NCBI RefSeq assembly: GCF_030463565.1
Contig: NC_134646.1
Coordinates: 43,891,240 to 43,955,239, forward strand
Direction of reading: 5' to 3'
From: Pelecanus crispus
Taxonomy: Eukaryota > Chordata > Aves > Pelecaniformes > Pelecanidae
DNA length: 64,000 nt
A program made the position numbers and the translations under genes. Positions 37,052-48,957 of the stretch are shown piece by piece. Below the pieces are notes generated by a model. The model was given only the letters and a program-made list of their open reading frames with translations, had not been told where the DNA came from and ran no database searches. Every line of letters begins with the position of its first letter. Positions within the stretch are counted from its first letter, which is position 1.

Positions 37052-37814
37052 CTTGAAAAATAATTCACAAATTGCAAATAACCTATGAATTTCAGGTCCA
37101 ATGTAGCAAAGAATAACCACTGTTCTTGTCAACATCACAGCCCTTACTAGTCTGCAGCATTCTGTAATATCAGATTATAGATTTAGTGATTTATTAAATT
37201 TTTATTCACCAAAAAATAAATACTTTAACTAAATTAGACACCACTTCTACAAATGCAAGTTAATTCTTAATGATTTCTGAACTAGTAAAAAAATCATGCA
37301 TGCAATCTAGCATTTCAATACTAGTGTTATAATAACTCCTATTATGTTGATGGAATAGGCAATTTCTGTATCTAAAGGCCATAATGTATCATTCAGCTAT
37401 TTATTCAACACCAGCTTAGTAGTTGTAATTATATTGCTCTTGCAAACACTGTTCTTGTACTAAAGTCATTTAGCCTCAAGGTCTCACTCCATCCTAAGTA
37501 TCTGTGTTGGACATTCACATTGCACACACCACTGAGCATGATTTGATACTAACGTATTTACACTAGTTTAACACTAAGTTACACAAAGTAATACTATGTT
37601 TTACCACTAGCCTTAGTTTTTTTTATTTCTGCATTTGAAGAAAAAGAAGCTGTTTGAAATGTGAAATAATTCTGAAGTAGCTAGCTTAGATGTTTAGGAA
37701 GGAGTGTAAGAAGAAAGTACTTCTGTAGAATGCTCTTTTATTCTGCAACCTCTAGAAACCAATCAGCTGTTCTGGGATTTCCTGAGGAGCCAAAGGCAGA
37801 ATCCACGCGATAGT

Positions 37815-38260
37815 AATGAACCTCTTTTCCATACATTTGAATAAATCCTTTTTGAACCCAATTATACTTTGTCTCCATAACATCCTGAGGCAACAAGTTT
37901 CATTATTTGTGGAAAAGTACTCCCTTTTGCTCCTAATTTGCTTTCTGATTAGAGAATACTATGCATTTCTCCTCATATCTTCCCCTTACTGTTTGTAACT
38001 TCAGAGGCTACTCTTCTGCATTTTACCCTCCCCCTACATCCTCCTTCAGGTCTATTTAGTTACTCTTGTACATACAGAAGCCATTCTGTACCTGACTAAA
38101 GACTGTCCAAACTCTTAATCCTGCCACCCTACCTTTGCCTTCCTTAGGTCTATCACACCCTTTTTGATGTGTGATAACCAGAAGAGCACACACCAGAAGG
38201 ACACCATCAACTCATACAATGGCATAATGATTTTGGCCTTCTGTGACAGGGCCTGGAAGA
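37815..38260 (-). mobile_element. Ancient CR1-like LINE relic
   Basis: Plus-strand phrases such as TTTTTGAACCCAATTATACT, then CCATAACATCCTGAGGCAAC, and later the CTTTTTGATGTGTGATAACC AGAAGAGCACAC region are decayed versions of the reverse complement of the ORF2 C-terminal part of CR1-type elements found in reptiles and birds. No frame is preserved. This identification is from memory of the consensus wording and needs a repeat-library alignment. Confidence 0.5.
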
Positions 38261-38787
38261 GCAGTCAGTCATTTTCTGTAACAAAGTAAGCAACAGTGCT
38301 TGAAATCAACCCACGTGGCTGCTTCCACTGGCAAGTTTAAGTCAGCTTCTAGGAGCAGGAAGAGGATTAAATGCTTGTATCCCAGGTGGTGGCCCTTTCA
38401 AAAGTACATATACAAAAAGATCTCCTGCATGAAGACATTTCCTTAGCGATAAAAACAGGCACCACCACCTCGCCGGAAAGACTAATCTTTTAGGTAGTCT
38501 TCATTAGGTAGCTAGACTGCAAGAGATGAATCAAGACGACTTGCACCCAGTAACTACAGCTCTTACTATCTTAGCAGAGTAACCGCACAAAGCATGTTTT
38601 GTTGACAGATTTTTTTGTCAGAAACAAAGTCTCAGTCTGCCTTCTCCATCACCACTGATCCATTTTACAGAATTACTCTTGGAAGTTCTTGCCTACTTGT
38701 TGCAGCAATATTGTACTAGGATTTCCTCCTTCGTATTTTGTTCTTACCAGCACTAAGCATACCTACTCTCTTACTTTTATTTGAAAC

Positions 38788-38853
38788 ATGGAATCATATA
38801 GATTAGGAGGGATCTCCAGAAGTCATCTTGTCTAACTCCTCCACCCCTAGGCA
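38788..38853 (-). mobile_element. Old CR1 3'-end fragment
   Basis: Plus-strand GGAATCATATAGATTAGGAG and then CTAACTCCTCC match, with many changes, the reverse complement of the CR1 3' terminus, in which a GATTCT-type repeat precedes a conserved GGACC...CCAACCC block. It is short and diverged. Confidence 0.6.
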
Positions 38854-39460
38854 CCATCAAGTGAACCGTCTTATACTGTTTATAAATTGTCAGACCTATA
38901 TGTATTTTCCAAATAATTCCGAATGCGCTTAGCTACACAGGACCCAAAAAGGTGCCTGTGGGGCTTTAAAAAGTATCATTCTACCCTTCCTGGTCTCTTT
39001 GAGACGGGAAAAAAATTGTAGCGATTCTATCGTTCTCAGAAGGAATCGTGAAAGTCCCTTGTCCATTAACCAGGTATTTACAGGGGAAACATAAGGCCTG
39101 CTTCCAACACAGCAATATATAATTTGTGTTTTAGCACAAAAGAACCATACAGATTCTTTGGATTTGTGACTTGGGAGAAAAAAACCTGCAGTAGCAGTAA
39201 TAACCCTATATTACCTGGTCAAATAAAGGTAGGAAAAAACAAGAATCTTTTGAGCAACAGGCTCTTCCAGGTCGCCACACGGCACACACAAGCGCCTGTG
39301 CCACCTTCGTCCCCAGCGGCCCTTCTCTTCTTTCAGAACTAACCACTCAATCCGTGACCACCAGGGCTCCAGTGGCACTGCTGCCAACCACCTCACGGCA
39401 CACAGCTCTAAACCCGCGGGAGGACACCTTTCAACGAATGCGAGTCGGAACACCGCAGCC

Positions 39461-39514
39461 AGCCCAGCCCAGCCCAGCCCAGCCCGGCCGGGCCGGGCCG
39501 GGCCGGGCCGGGCC
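39461..39514. repeat. Pentanucleotide repeats (AGCCC)5 and (GGCCG)5
   Basis: Five AGCCC units (39461-39485) pass directly into five GGCCG units plus GGCC (39486-39514). On the minus strand the first part reads GGGCTGGGCTGGGCTGGGCT, which fits the four-run G-quadruplex pattern with 2-base loops. Confidence 0.85.
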
Positions 39515-40020
39515 TCCCCGCCGCCCGCACCTGTGCGCCCTGAGCGGCGGCCCAGGCTGCCCCGTCGGCACGGCCGCCCCCAGCCCCGACCCTCGAGGGC
39601 AGCCCGCCCTCCCCTCTCGGCAAACCTTTTTTTTATCTCCCCTCCTTTTTTGGGGGAAGGGAGGGGAGATCTGCGCTCCCACCAACCTCCTCCTCCGACC
39701 GACCGAAGCCCCTCACGCCTGAGGGCGGCCAACCCCTCCCCCCCGCCCGCCGCGCGGCCTAACGGCCCGTAACGGCCTCCGCTCAAGAGCCGCCCCCCCC
39801 CGCCGCCAGGGGGCGGCCGCCCGCGCAGGCGCGCAGCGAGGCCCCGCGCCGGCCGGGGCGGAGGGAAGGAGCCGCCGCCGCCCGCCTCAGCCTGGCCCCT
39901 CTCCCCGGGGCGCCTCAGCGCGGCTCCCGCTGCCGGCCCGGCCGCCGGGCTCAAGGTGGAGCCCGCGGCACGGACGGCGCCGCGCCGCGCCGGCTGGGAG
40001 CCCGCCCGCCCGCCGCGGGG

Positions 40021-40038
40021 AACGCCGGGACGCGTAGT
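40021..40038 (-). promoter_or_regulatory. ZNF143 (STAF)-like site
   Basis: Read on the minus strand this is ACTACGCGTCCCGGCGTT, close to the ACTACAnnTCCCAGnATGC consensus of ZNF143/STAF sites that occur near starts of CpG-island promoters. The match is imperfect after the CCC. Confidence 0.35.
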
Positions 40039-43000
40039 CCCCCCGCGGCGGCGGTGCCACGGTGGCAGGGCGGCCGCTTCCCGGCGGTCGTTCGTCTCCT
40101 CCCGTGTCCGTCCGTCCCCCCTCAGGCTCTGAGCCGAGCGCAGGCCGCGCTTCCCGCCGTCCCCAAAATGAGGGAGGCGGTGCGCCTCAGCAGACGGATG
40201 AAAAAACGGCTTTTATGCGTGTTTGAATTTACCTTCTGGTTTCCGAACAGCTTTTTGTTTGTTTTCCTCAGAGAGGCTTTTTCCCTCCCCACCACAACGA
40301 CGGTTCGGGTCTGAACTGAACACAGGCGCCACGAGATGACGAAGTGACGTAAAGCACCCGTTGACAGAAGCCGTCATTGCTGGTCACAGCTACCCGGGAG
40401 CTGCCCTCTCAGCCAGCGTCGGAGTTTGGGCAAGACGAAGCCCCCCATGGCACGGTGGCCGGTCACTCCGTGGGCAGAGGGAGACCCGCCAAGGCAGGGC
40501 CACGGCCACGGCCCCCGTCAGCCGCGCAGAATGGCTCTCACCCCTTCTGCTTTCATTTTACACTTTCAAGTTTTTAAAATACGTTTTACGTCTAGTTATC
40601 TCAACAGCATCCGTCTGAGCCGCTTGTACTGTGTGCTTCCCACCTAGCCCAAGTACGTGTTGCCGGAATTTATATGGGGCATGAAATAGCTGCCTCCCAC
40701 TGGAGATCTCTGTCCTGCCCTTGTGTCCCCCTCCACGTACAAAAGGGTTTCATATGTAGACACATACAAGCAGATGAACAAGGATTTTGTCGCCTTCATT
40801 TTCACAGTTCCTTGCCCCCAAATCCCTAGGATCTCATGTGAGCCATCGCTATACCAGTAGAATGAAATAAGAAACACTCAAAGGCAGATAAACCCAAAAC
40901 ACCAAAACACTTGTGAAAGTTCCTCTTTAGTAACCAAAATAAGCTTCGTGATATGCAATTAAACAAATATAAAAAACTGCTATGTTTTAACAGCAATGCT
41001 GTTAACATTTATGTCTGATGATATGCTGGAGAGGTTTCTGTGGACTCTTAAGTCACATATACTGAGCAAATTTTTTCACCTGAGAAATAAGAATAAGCCC
41101 AATCACAACTGTGTACAAGAGTACACTTTAGAAATTCTTTTGAGAACAATTATTATTAAAAGGTTCCACAAAGTAACAAGTGTAAAAATCGCACTGGCGT
41201 TTCTACGTGCTCAGTGGGAGTGTAACTTTGTAGAGTTCTTGCTTTTCACTTGAAGGCTGTTATTCAGGATTTCAGATTATAAATGTTTCCAGGGGAGCTG
41301 TAGAGAGTTTAATAACATTACCTGTATTCATGCCGGATTCTTTTTCGATTGATCATTCTTTACACATAGAAGGAAAAGCAGATTTAGGCATTGCTAAACA
41401 GACGAACATCTGTAAGAAAAAAAATATTTAAGAAAAGCTCTTATGCAAAATTAGTTTATTTTAGCAAATATATCTATATTGCAAGCTGGTCCTGTTTTCA
41501 AAAGAGTAAATGAGATTTTGTGATCAATGACATTTCAGAATATGCTATATTCTGGAAAAATATGCCATGTTCTGGAAAGCTGGAGGTCCCAGTGATGAAT
41601 AAGAAAAGGCGTAGAGAGATGAGACTGTGTCTCAGAATAGCCTCTGACCAAGACTTTTGGTCTCTAGCATAACTAAGGATCAGGATTCACAGGGGAAAAT
41701 TACGGCCTTTTCTTCAAGTGATACATATAAGCAAAGTACCACAGAAGGGAAAAAAGTTGTCCTTCGTGATATGGCATTGTTTTCTGACAATGTGTATACT
41801 ACAGAGAGAATAACTATGAGCACCATATTGTACGAGGACAGCAGCAGGCAGATTTTATGTGAAAAGTATATTAGTAATTACAACTTTAACCTATTTGTGA
41901 CCCGTGTCCTCATCCGGAGAACTGACCCCTCCTTGTAAGAAAGTTAAAGAAAAGCTGATCTTTGCTGTACTGTTAGGACTTTGCTGACACAGAGTAAGCA
42001 AGAGTTTCACTGTATTTTTTTTTTTTTTAAACGGTGCTGTAGTTGACAAAGTAGAATATCCTCTTCCAAAGTTCAGGCAAGATTCTGTTCAATTCTTGTT
42101 CATTAACTGAGTGTTTAAAACAAGATGTGTGTTCATTCATTGGCCAAAGCGACATTAGCCTTTTTCCTCCGGATGCCTGGTTAAATCATGAGATCAGATA
42201 GTCTAAGCAGAGTTCATCTAAGCCAGTTTATTCACACCAATTTCCCATTAAAGCAAGATGAGCTAATAGAGTCCAAGAGAGAAATCAACATCATACTGAG
42301 TACCTCCCCTTTCTGGGGACAGTAGCTGATACTTGATCCGATAGACCTGCTCCATCCATCATGTCCAGATCTGTAACAGCTAGTTCAATACTGGCCATTA
42401 TTATGCCTGGCTTACTATTAATGTGGAATTATAAGCTAATAATTCTTGTACGACGCTCTACGTGACCATGTATACACACATTTGGAACCTGTTCACAATA
42501 TGATGATGCAGTAGTCTTTCTTGAAGCCTAATGCATTCAGGCATTAAAAATACTCTTCCTAAGAGAGTTTTTTCTTCTTTTCTTAAAACATTTTAATCAT
42601 TCTTCCACACAATTGAGATACTGCTTTCAAGTAAGCATTTCTCTATGAACAGGGGAAAAACAATATCCTCAAACAGGAAAGGCTATTTAATGTATCTAAA
42701 AGCATAAAACGCAAATCAAAGCGTAACGTCACAAAACAGGGGCCACTAGCCGTTTCTGTAACTGAGGTCCCCTGTATCAGCTATTTCAAATTCCTCTTGG
42801 GTTTGGATTTGAGGGAAGATTTACAAAGGAACTTGAGTGCTAATCATTAACCACACTGGTGACCAAATCTGTGGTCTCTTAAATTTCCGCCAAGAGTCAT
42901 GCATGAGTCACACTGCTCAAAGGTTCAGCAGCATTTTCATGTTGTTCCCTATACTGCTTGTGAAAGCATATCTACCACATTATATGTTTTTTGTGTAAGG

Positions 43001-43764
43001 CCAGAGATAAAGCTACTGGAGAACTGGCTGCACGGATGGGTCAGTCCCATTCTGAGCAAAAGCCTGCTGGTAGGAGCCACTCGGCTAAAAGAAAACCTCT
43101 TTTCAAATATACTCTCTTACTGTAAACGTGGTCGCTAACTACAGTTTCTCACAATCGAACAAGAGTGTCATAACCATCAATCTGAAGCGGTTTCAGTTTA
43201 CAGGAAGAACAACAAAAAATTGAAGTAAGCCACAGAGATTTGACCCTACAGCCAGATGAGTACTATCCAGAGATGTAAGAGCTTGGGGATTAAGAATCTA
43301 TTGAAATCAACAGTTCATTCAAGAAAGTATTTTGCTTTTCAACTGGCATATTAAAAATGACCTCTCTAGGTTAAGCAAATCTGATGATGAGGGCATGTAT
43401 CTGGAATACAGGAGTCATGGGCTTAGAACAGAATTAAGCCAGTGAATAGTTTAAAAACAGAGATTTCTTTCCTTCCAGGCCAAATGATAACTGGGTGGCA
43501 GTTCACACAGTCAACAGACCACTATGCATTTCCTCCTGTAAAAAAGCAGGGTATAACTGGACTAGGTGCCTCATTCTAGGCGAGCGTTCCTCTAGACCAT
43601 AGAGGAACACCGTCGTTAAGGTTCCTCATCATTTTCCACTTTGCCTGGGCAGCTCAGCACTGAGGTTGTTGACTCCTTCTGTTCCTGTCAAGCCTAAATC
43701 ACCCCTTTTCATCAGATGTGCACTTGTGATTTGCATTGGGGAAAATCAGGTCTAGTTACCAATT

Positions 43765-43813
43765 TTATATATATGTATACACACACACACACATATGATA
43801 TACACACACACAA
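43765..43813. repeat. TA/CA microsatellite
   Basis: Alternating TATATATATG, a (CA)n run, then a second (CA)n run form a compound dinucleotide repeat in intergenic DNA. Confidence 0.85.
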
Positions 43814-46800
43814 AAATAATACATAAATTATTTAGCTCACAAGTTATACGTTGCAATTCCCAAATCTCTCTGATACGGCCTCAGCCTTCTAGGCAAGTGA
43901 TACAAAGCCTGAGATGAACTCCTGAGGAAAAAAACAACTGCCTAGTTGTATGACAGAAACACACTCCCCTCTCCTCCCAGTATTTTGCAACTTGGCAAAC
44001 TTTTCGCAACCACACCAGTTCAGATATTTAAGTGGCCAAATTACCATACTTTTGTTTTTAAGTGATTTTTTTTTTTTATTATGCTGCAGTCTGTTTTGTT
44101 TGTCTAGACTATCCAAAATCTCTGCAATATTTGTTACTGTGTTGCAACAGTGAACTTTTATCATGCCAACATGAAGTGTTTTTGTACAATTTAGATGTAC
44201 TTTTTCAACAAATATGTGGGCATACTTTTTCCTCTTAAGAAACTTATGCCCAGTATCCCTGTGAAAAGACTTTCCTCTTAAAAAACCAACCCAAAACCAG
44301 AACAAAACAAAGCCATCAGAGGCTTTGGCAAATTACCTAATGTTTTCATATCCTTCTGGCTAAACAGGTTTCCCCACTAGGACTAGCAGCATTTCACGCT
44401 TCAGCGTGAGGCCCATGTTTAAGTTAGCACAGTCACTGAACTGCTGCTGCTTCTAGTGAGAAGTCAGGCACGCCACAGAGGCAACAGGGAGAAGCTTGTA
44501 TTATTGCTGCTTAATCTGTTGCTAAAATTGAACCCTTCACCTCCAGTGCTGCCATGCAGCACCTTACACATTAAAAGAAAACCACCCCACCATCGCCCAC
44601 CCCTGTAAAAGTATTTTCAAGAAACATTTGTCGCACATTCAGCCTCTGTCCATGAATTCGGTCTGATCGTAGGCACTGGCCACTCCTACCATGTATCAGC
44701 GGACTTCAGACCAAAGAGATGGAAACTAGGATCTCGGCATCTCTCCAAATCTCTTGCTTCCCTCCATATGACCGACTCCTAAGGACTGCGCTGCCATGGT
44801 GTCTATCACTGTTTAGCTCACGAAACACAAGCCGGTGAGGACTGGGAACAAGGAAGAAATAAACAGCTCAGCCATCCAGAGAGTAAATTCGCCGCTTTCT
44901 GTACAGCACCTTTTAGACAGACAGCTTTTCAAAACTGCAAAGAGCATCACATAGACCAGCCAGCGTCTCCCAGCAAGGTAATCCAGAAAACAAACAGAAC
45001 TGACACCACCACAGAAGGACATGTCTCACTCCCAGCAGTCACCACTGACTATTTTTTACAGAAAGGATATTTTTTGTGCACTGTTTATTTTGTAAGCACT
45101 ATGAGTTTCCACTAGAAGTCTGGTACAATGACATCCAAGAATTTTGCAGAAGTGTTTGAATAGCCATGACTTAAGAACTCTCCTCCTGTTCTTTTAGAAG
45201 CAGTTTACTTTTAATTGTATCTAATATACTCAATAGAGAAAATAAGCAGTCTCAGGAACAGCACTTAAAAACAGTAAATTTTTTTTATTTATAAAGTTAA
45301 GTGCCATTTATAAAACTCCACTCAAGACCTTGCATAATTTATCTGTTTTTTTTTTTTCCACGTATCAATGCAGTCTTAGCTTCCCCCATTCTGCCTTTCA
45401 TAGTCTTATCCCTTCTCCCTATTCCTGTCTCTTCTTCACTACATATTTATATAAACTGCAACATAAGATCCACGGCCAATCATTTCAAGAATTAATTTAT
45501 CCTGCAACAATCTCTTTGGAAATTATTACAATTGCTGGTGGAAAAAAAAAGAGTCTTTTTGAGAAGTATTTATCAGCAACCGTAACTGGGTTTTAGCTCA
45601 TAAACATACAGAAAACTGCTCTGAGCATTAAGACTAACAACAAAAAGCTCTAAACAGCCAAAATTTCCTTCATGTTATGATGGAGCAAGTGTCAAGGTTT
45701 TCCTGCCCTAATACATCACTAATCACAGTCTCAGGTTTTGAACCTCCACAAATGGCATGGACAACTCCAAACTGTCATCCACTTTGGTCCTGTGATGCAG
45801 CCTTCTGGAAATTTACTGCATCTACGCATATTTACATTTAGTACACTTTATTTACTGCGTCTTAAAGTTTGTTTTGTTGGGGAAAGGGAAGAAAGCGGGA
45901 TGTTGGGAGAAGATGACAAAAAGGGGGCAAAGTCAGAAGGGTGGGGCGGATAAAGATGGAAAGATTCTACCTAATGATTGGGACTGAACTCATTAGGGTA
46001 AGAAAATTCAGCTAAAGGCCTATACTGCAGTAGTAAAACATAGTTAATAAGCAACATGAGTTGGTCCTTCACCTCTCTTCTCATGAGAAGCTCTAAGAAC
46101 TTATACAAGCAAAGTCTTTGGTTTTTTAAACACAGTAATTAGTCCCCAGGAAATAGCAGACCTGAGACACATGGAAGTGAAATACTTCTATAATTCCTCC
46201 TAATATCTACTTTGAAATCCGTAACATTTATGAAAAGGAAGAGACCAAAAGCTGTTTGAATCAGGAAACTGAAGGCATATCCACAAGCACTCCACCGTTT
46301 TTATAGCCTCACCTATTTTAGCATTATGTTCATTATGTGACCATGAATATGTTTTCAAGGTTAGCCCTAATGAGGCCCAGATTTACTGAGTACAGGAATA
46401 CCAACTTAATGTAGCACATCTACTTACTGACAGAAAGCAGCAAGTTAAGGGACCGTGCAGTCATCCCCCCATAATTGCAAATAGCTGTGATCCTAAACAT
46501 AAGGACTTACACTGGCAAAACTTCAGTTGATGATTTGCCAGCAATGAGTGTTGAACACAGTCCATAATAAATGGCAACTATGATGGTGACAGTGACAATC
46601 ACTCATATCTCATAGACTGCTCACCTCCTTTATCTTCACCAGTATTACAGGAAATGTCAAAAACAATATTCTTTACAGCTGTTACCCATGTTGCAGCCTG
46701 AAACACATACAGTAATACTTGGAGAGCTTTCAAGGAACTCAATTCCCAACATTCAATTTTCTCCATCAGATTGTCCTAAATAAATCTAGTCGCGTATCGC

Positions 46801-48933
46801 ATCTCCTCGCAGAAATACTTCGCTGTCATTTCATCCTGCTCATGTACTTAACTGAGCAGCTGAAGACTTCATCTTCTTGTGACATACAGAAGCCCTTACT
46901 GTTGTATGTCCTTCCAGTGATTGAGCATTAAAGTAGTAAATCGTAATAATACCCAATCAGCTGGCTTAATGAGGTAGGAAGTAGGTTATTAAAGATGAGA
47001 AGAGGTATTTTAAGATGACTGCTTACACCACGTTTTAATTTATCTATCACAGTGAATATTTTCCTTCAAAAATTATCAGAAGTGATTAGCATCATTGGAA
47101 AGAATTAACTATTGCTCATGCCAGACTATGTCAGATCAAGCAATCTTTGATTATATAAAATGTGCATCTTATTTCAACAGTTTTATTTTTTAATCATTCC
47201 TCATAGGTTTTGCTTTTCAAGAGCACAGATTATGATGAGATTCTACCAGCGGTCAAGCATTTTTCTAGCTCCCCATAAATGGTCTGGTAACCACTCCTGC
47301 CCAACCACATACAGTTAATAGTGTGGCTTACAGAAACCCAGGATGGCACAAGGTACTGTCTTTAAGCTCTGGAATGGGATTTTGCTATGAATCCTATATA
47401 CTTACTTTATAGAAAAGACAATTAAATATTTACCGCAAAGGGGGAAAAAAAGAGCAATTTAGAAGATCAGTCTAGAAGGTGTGTATTTTATCACACTATG
47501 ACTATATTGGCTACAAAAATGCAAAAGTGATGAACAAATCCCCTGATTCAAAGCCACGTGATGCAGGTTGATACAGCTGTAGGGTGCTACAGGAGCCTGG
47601 TTTAAGTTTCTTTTTTCCTGAACAGGAAAATTTCACGTATGTATTTTAAGTACACTTTTTTGGTTTTATCCTCACTTTCCTAAATCTTCTCTGTAAGGTC
47701 ATGTATCGTTTCTATACTGAACATACAGAATATTCTGTACATTGCAGTGGTAGATTAACCCCAGCCTGCTGTGGACAAGCTCCTCTTTCTGTCAGAGTTC
47801 AGCCTCTCTTTATCCAGTTTCTACACATCATGTTCTTTTTTCTTGACAAAAGAAACACACTCTCCCTCTCCCCATCCAAGTTCATTCAGCAGACGCAAAA
47901 CTCATGTACCATTGCTTGAGCAGGGTCCTTTTGCAGTTTTTTTTAAGGGAACTATACATTTGCCAAAAATATCAGTTCTGAAGAGCACTGAAGATTACAC
48001 AGAAAAGAATGATGAATAAAATTTAGGAATTAAGTACATTTGTCCATGTTTGAATTTTTTTTTGAAGAAAAGATAGAGGTTAACTTTTCAGAGAGTTTTT
48101 TACTGAAACACTGAATATTCTGAGAAGATTCAAGCTAGTATTTCCTTCCTAATTTTCACAGTTTAGCTACTAAACCGGAGAAGATACATAACTGCAGACC
48201 AAGGATTTGTCAAAGACCCTGCTATTTTCCCAAAACCAGATAGCTGGCTTCTCCTCCCTGCTGGCTCTGCAGAAGAGGTTCATTAGGCATGACTTTTTAA
48301 GCTGTACCTGCAGCTCCAACCAATCTTAACTAGAATAGTAGAGTCCATTGCTTTTATATCTTTTCCTTCTTGTACACAGTTATTCCCTTCATGTCGCTCT
48401 CTCTTCCTTGTAGACAAAAGGAGAAAGAATGCTTCTCTCTTTCCATCTTACAGCAAAAAGAAAGTCATCTTTATTGTCTCCAGCCATAGCCTTTTCCATA
48501 ATATTGCCCACAGACTGAAGGATTTTCAGGCAATTTTGCCTGAATCTGGCTATCAGTGACTATCATTGCACAATACCACACTGCATCATGCATTTCAGAT
48601 CATAATTATTTTAGACAACCTATACAAGTGGGTAATATTTCTGCAGAGTGTGCAGTGTTTACATAGTGGAATTCATTTCTGTTTACTTCATCGAATCACT
48701 GTTGAATTTGAGGATGCCTTTCATAAATAATTATTCTGCGCTAATAGTAACAAGTAACACATTTGCTTTACAGACACCTCACTGAAGCACTCCTGTCAAC
48801 ATGAGTTGTCTGTCATGTGCTTTACAATGTTTTGAAAAAATTATGCTATGCCATCTGGCTCCCAAACGCTCACTAAATCCATTGGAATATGAGTGTTTAA
48901 GGAAGCTGACATCACATGATGCCCACCACTTTG

Positions 48934-48957
48934 AAAAAGAAAGAAAGAAAGAAAGAA
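48934..48957. repeat. (GAAA)n tetranucleotide run
   Basis: About five GAAA units form a short simple repeat. Confidence 0.8.

Larger units (their letters stand above)
37052..39300 (-). other. Probable CBR4 5' intron or upstream region
   Basis: This is an AT-rich interval between the ATG exon and the CpG island. If the island is the CBR4 promoter, this is the first intron; a good minus-strand donor sequence ACCAG|GTAATA lies at 39214-39215. It contains two old CR1-type relics (listed separately). No coding exon was recognised. Confidence 0.5.
39300..40560. promoter_or_regulatory. CBR4: CpG island, likely CBR4 promoter (possibly bidirectional)
   Basis: This is a sharp block of very high GC and CpG density, densest from about 39420 to 40190, between AT-rich flanks. 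It is the only CpG island of this strength in the window and sits upstream of CBR4 on the minus strand, so it is the natural promoter of that widely expressed gene. It contains GC-box-like GGGGCGG/CCGCCC sequences, a ZNF143-like site and a pentanucleotide G4-prone tract. Long open frames through it (such as 39954-39211 minus) follow from its GC content and have Pro/Gly/Ala/Arg-rich translations with no domain. Promoters of this type often fire in both directions; a plus-strand transcript is possible but unsupported. Confidence 0.75.

Noticed and set aside
37052-37138. N-terminal extension of CBR4 using an upstream in-frame ATG
   Set aside because: The family starts at the equivalent of 37051. 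The extension is AT-rich, ends in an acceptor-like TTTTTCAAG, and would make the protein 29 residues longer than its relatives.
39211-39954. A 247-codon minus-strand open frame through the CpG island
   Set aside because: It is a product of extreme GC content (few stop codons). The translation is Gly/Ala/Arg/Pro-rich with no domain, and overlapping frames on both strands are equally open.
41657-41938. A 93-codon plus-strand open frame in intergenic DNA
   Set aside because: There is no recognised similarity, and the length is within what is expected by chance over 64 kb of six-frame translation.
47744-47765. AGATTAACCCCAGCC, similar to a short piece of the LTR left end
   Set aside because: The similarity stops after about 15 bases, so chance is the simpler explanation.
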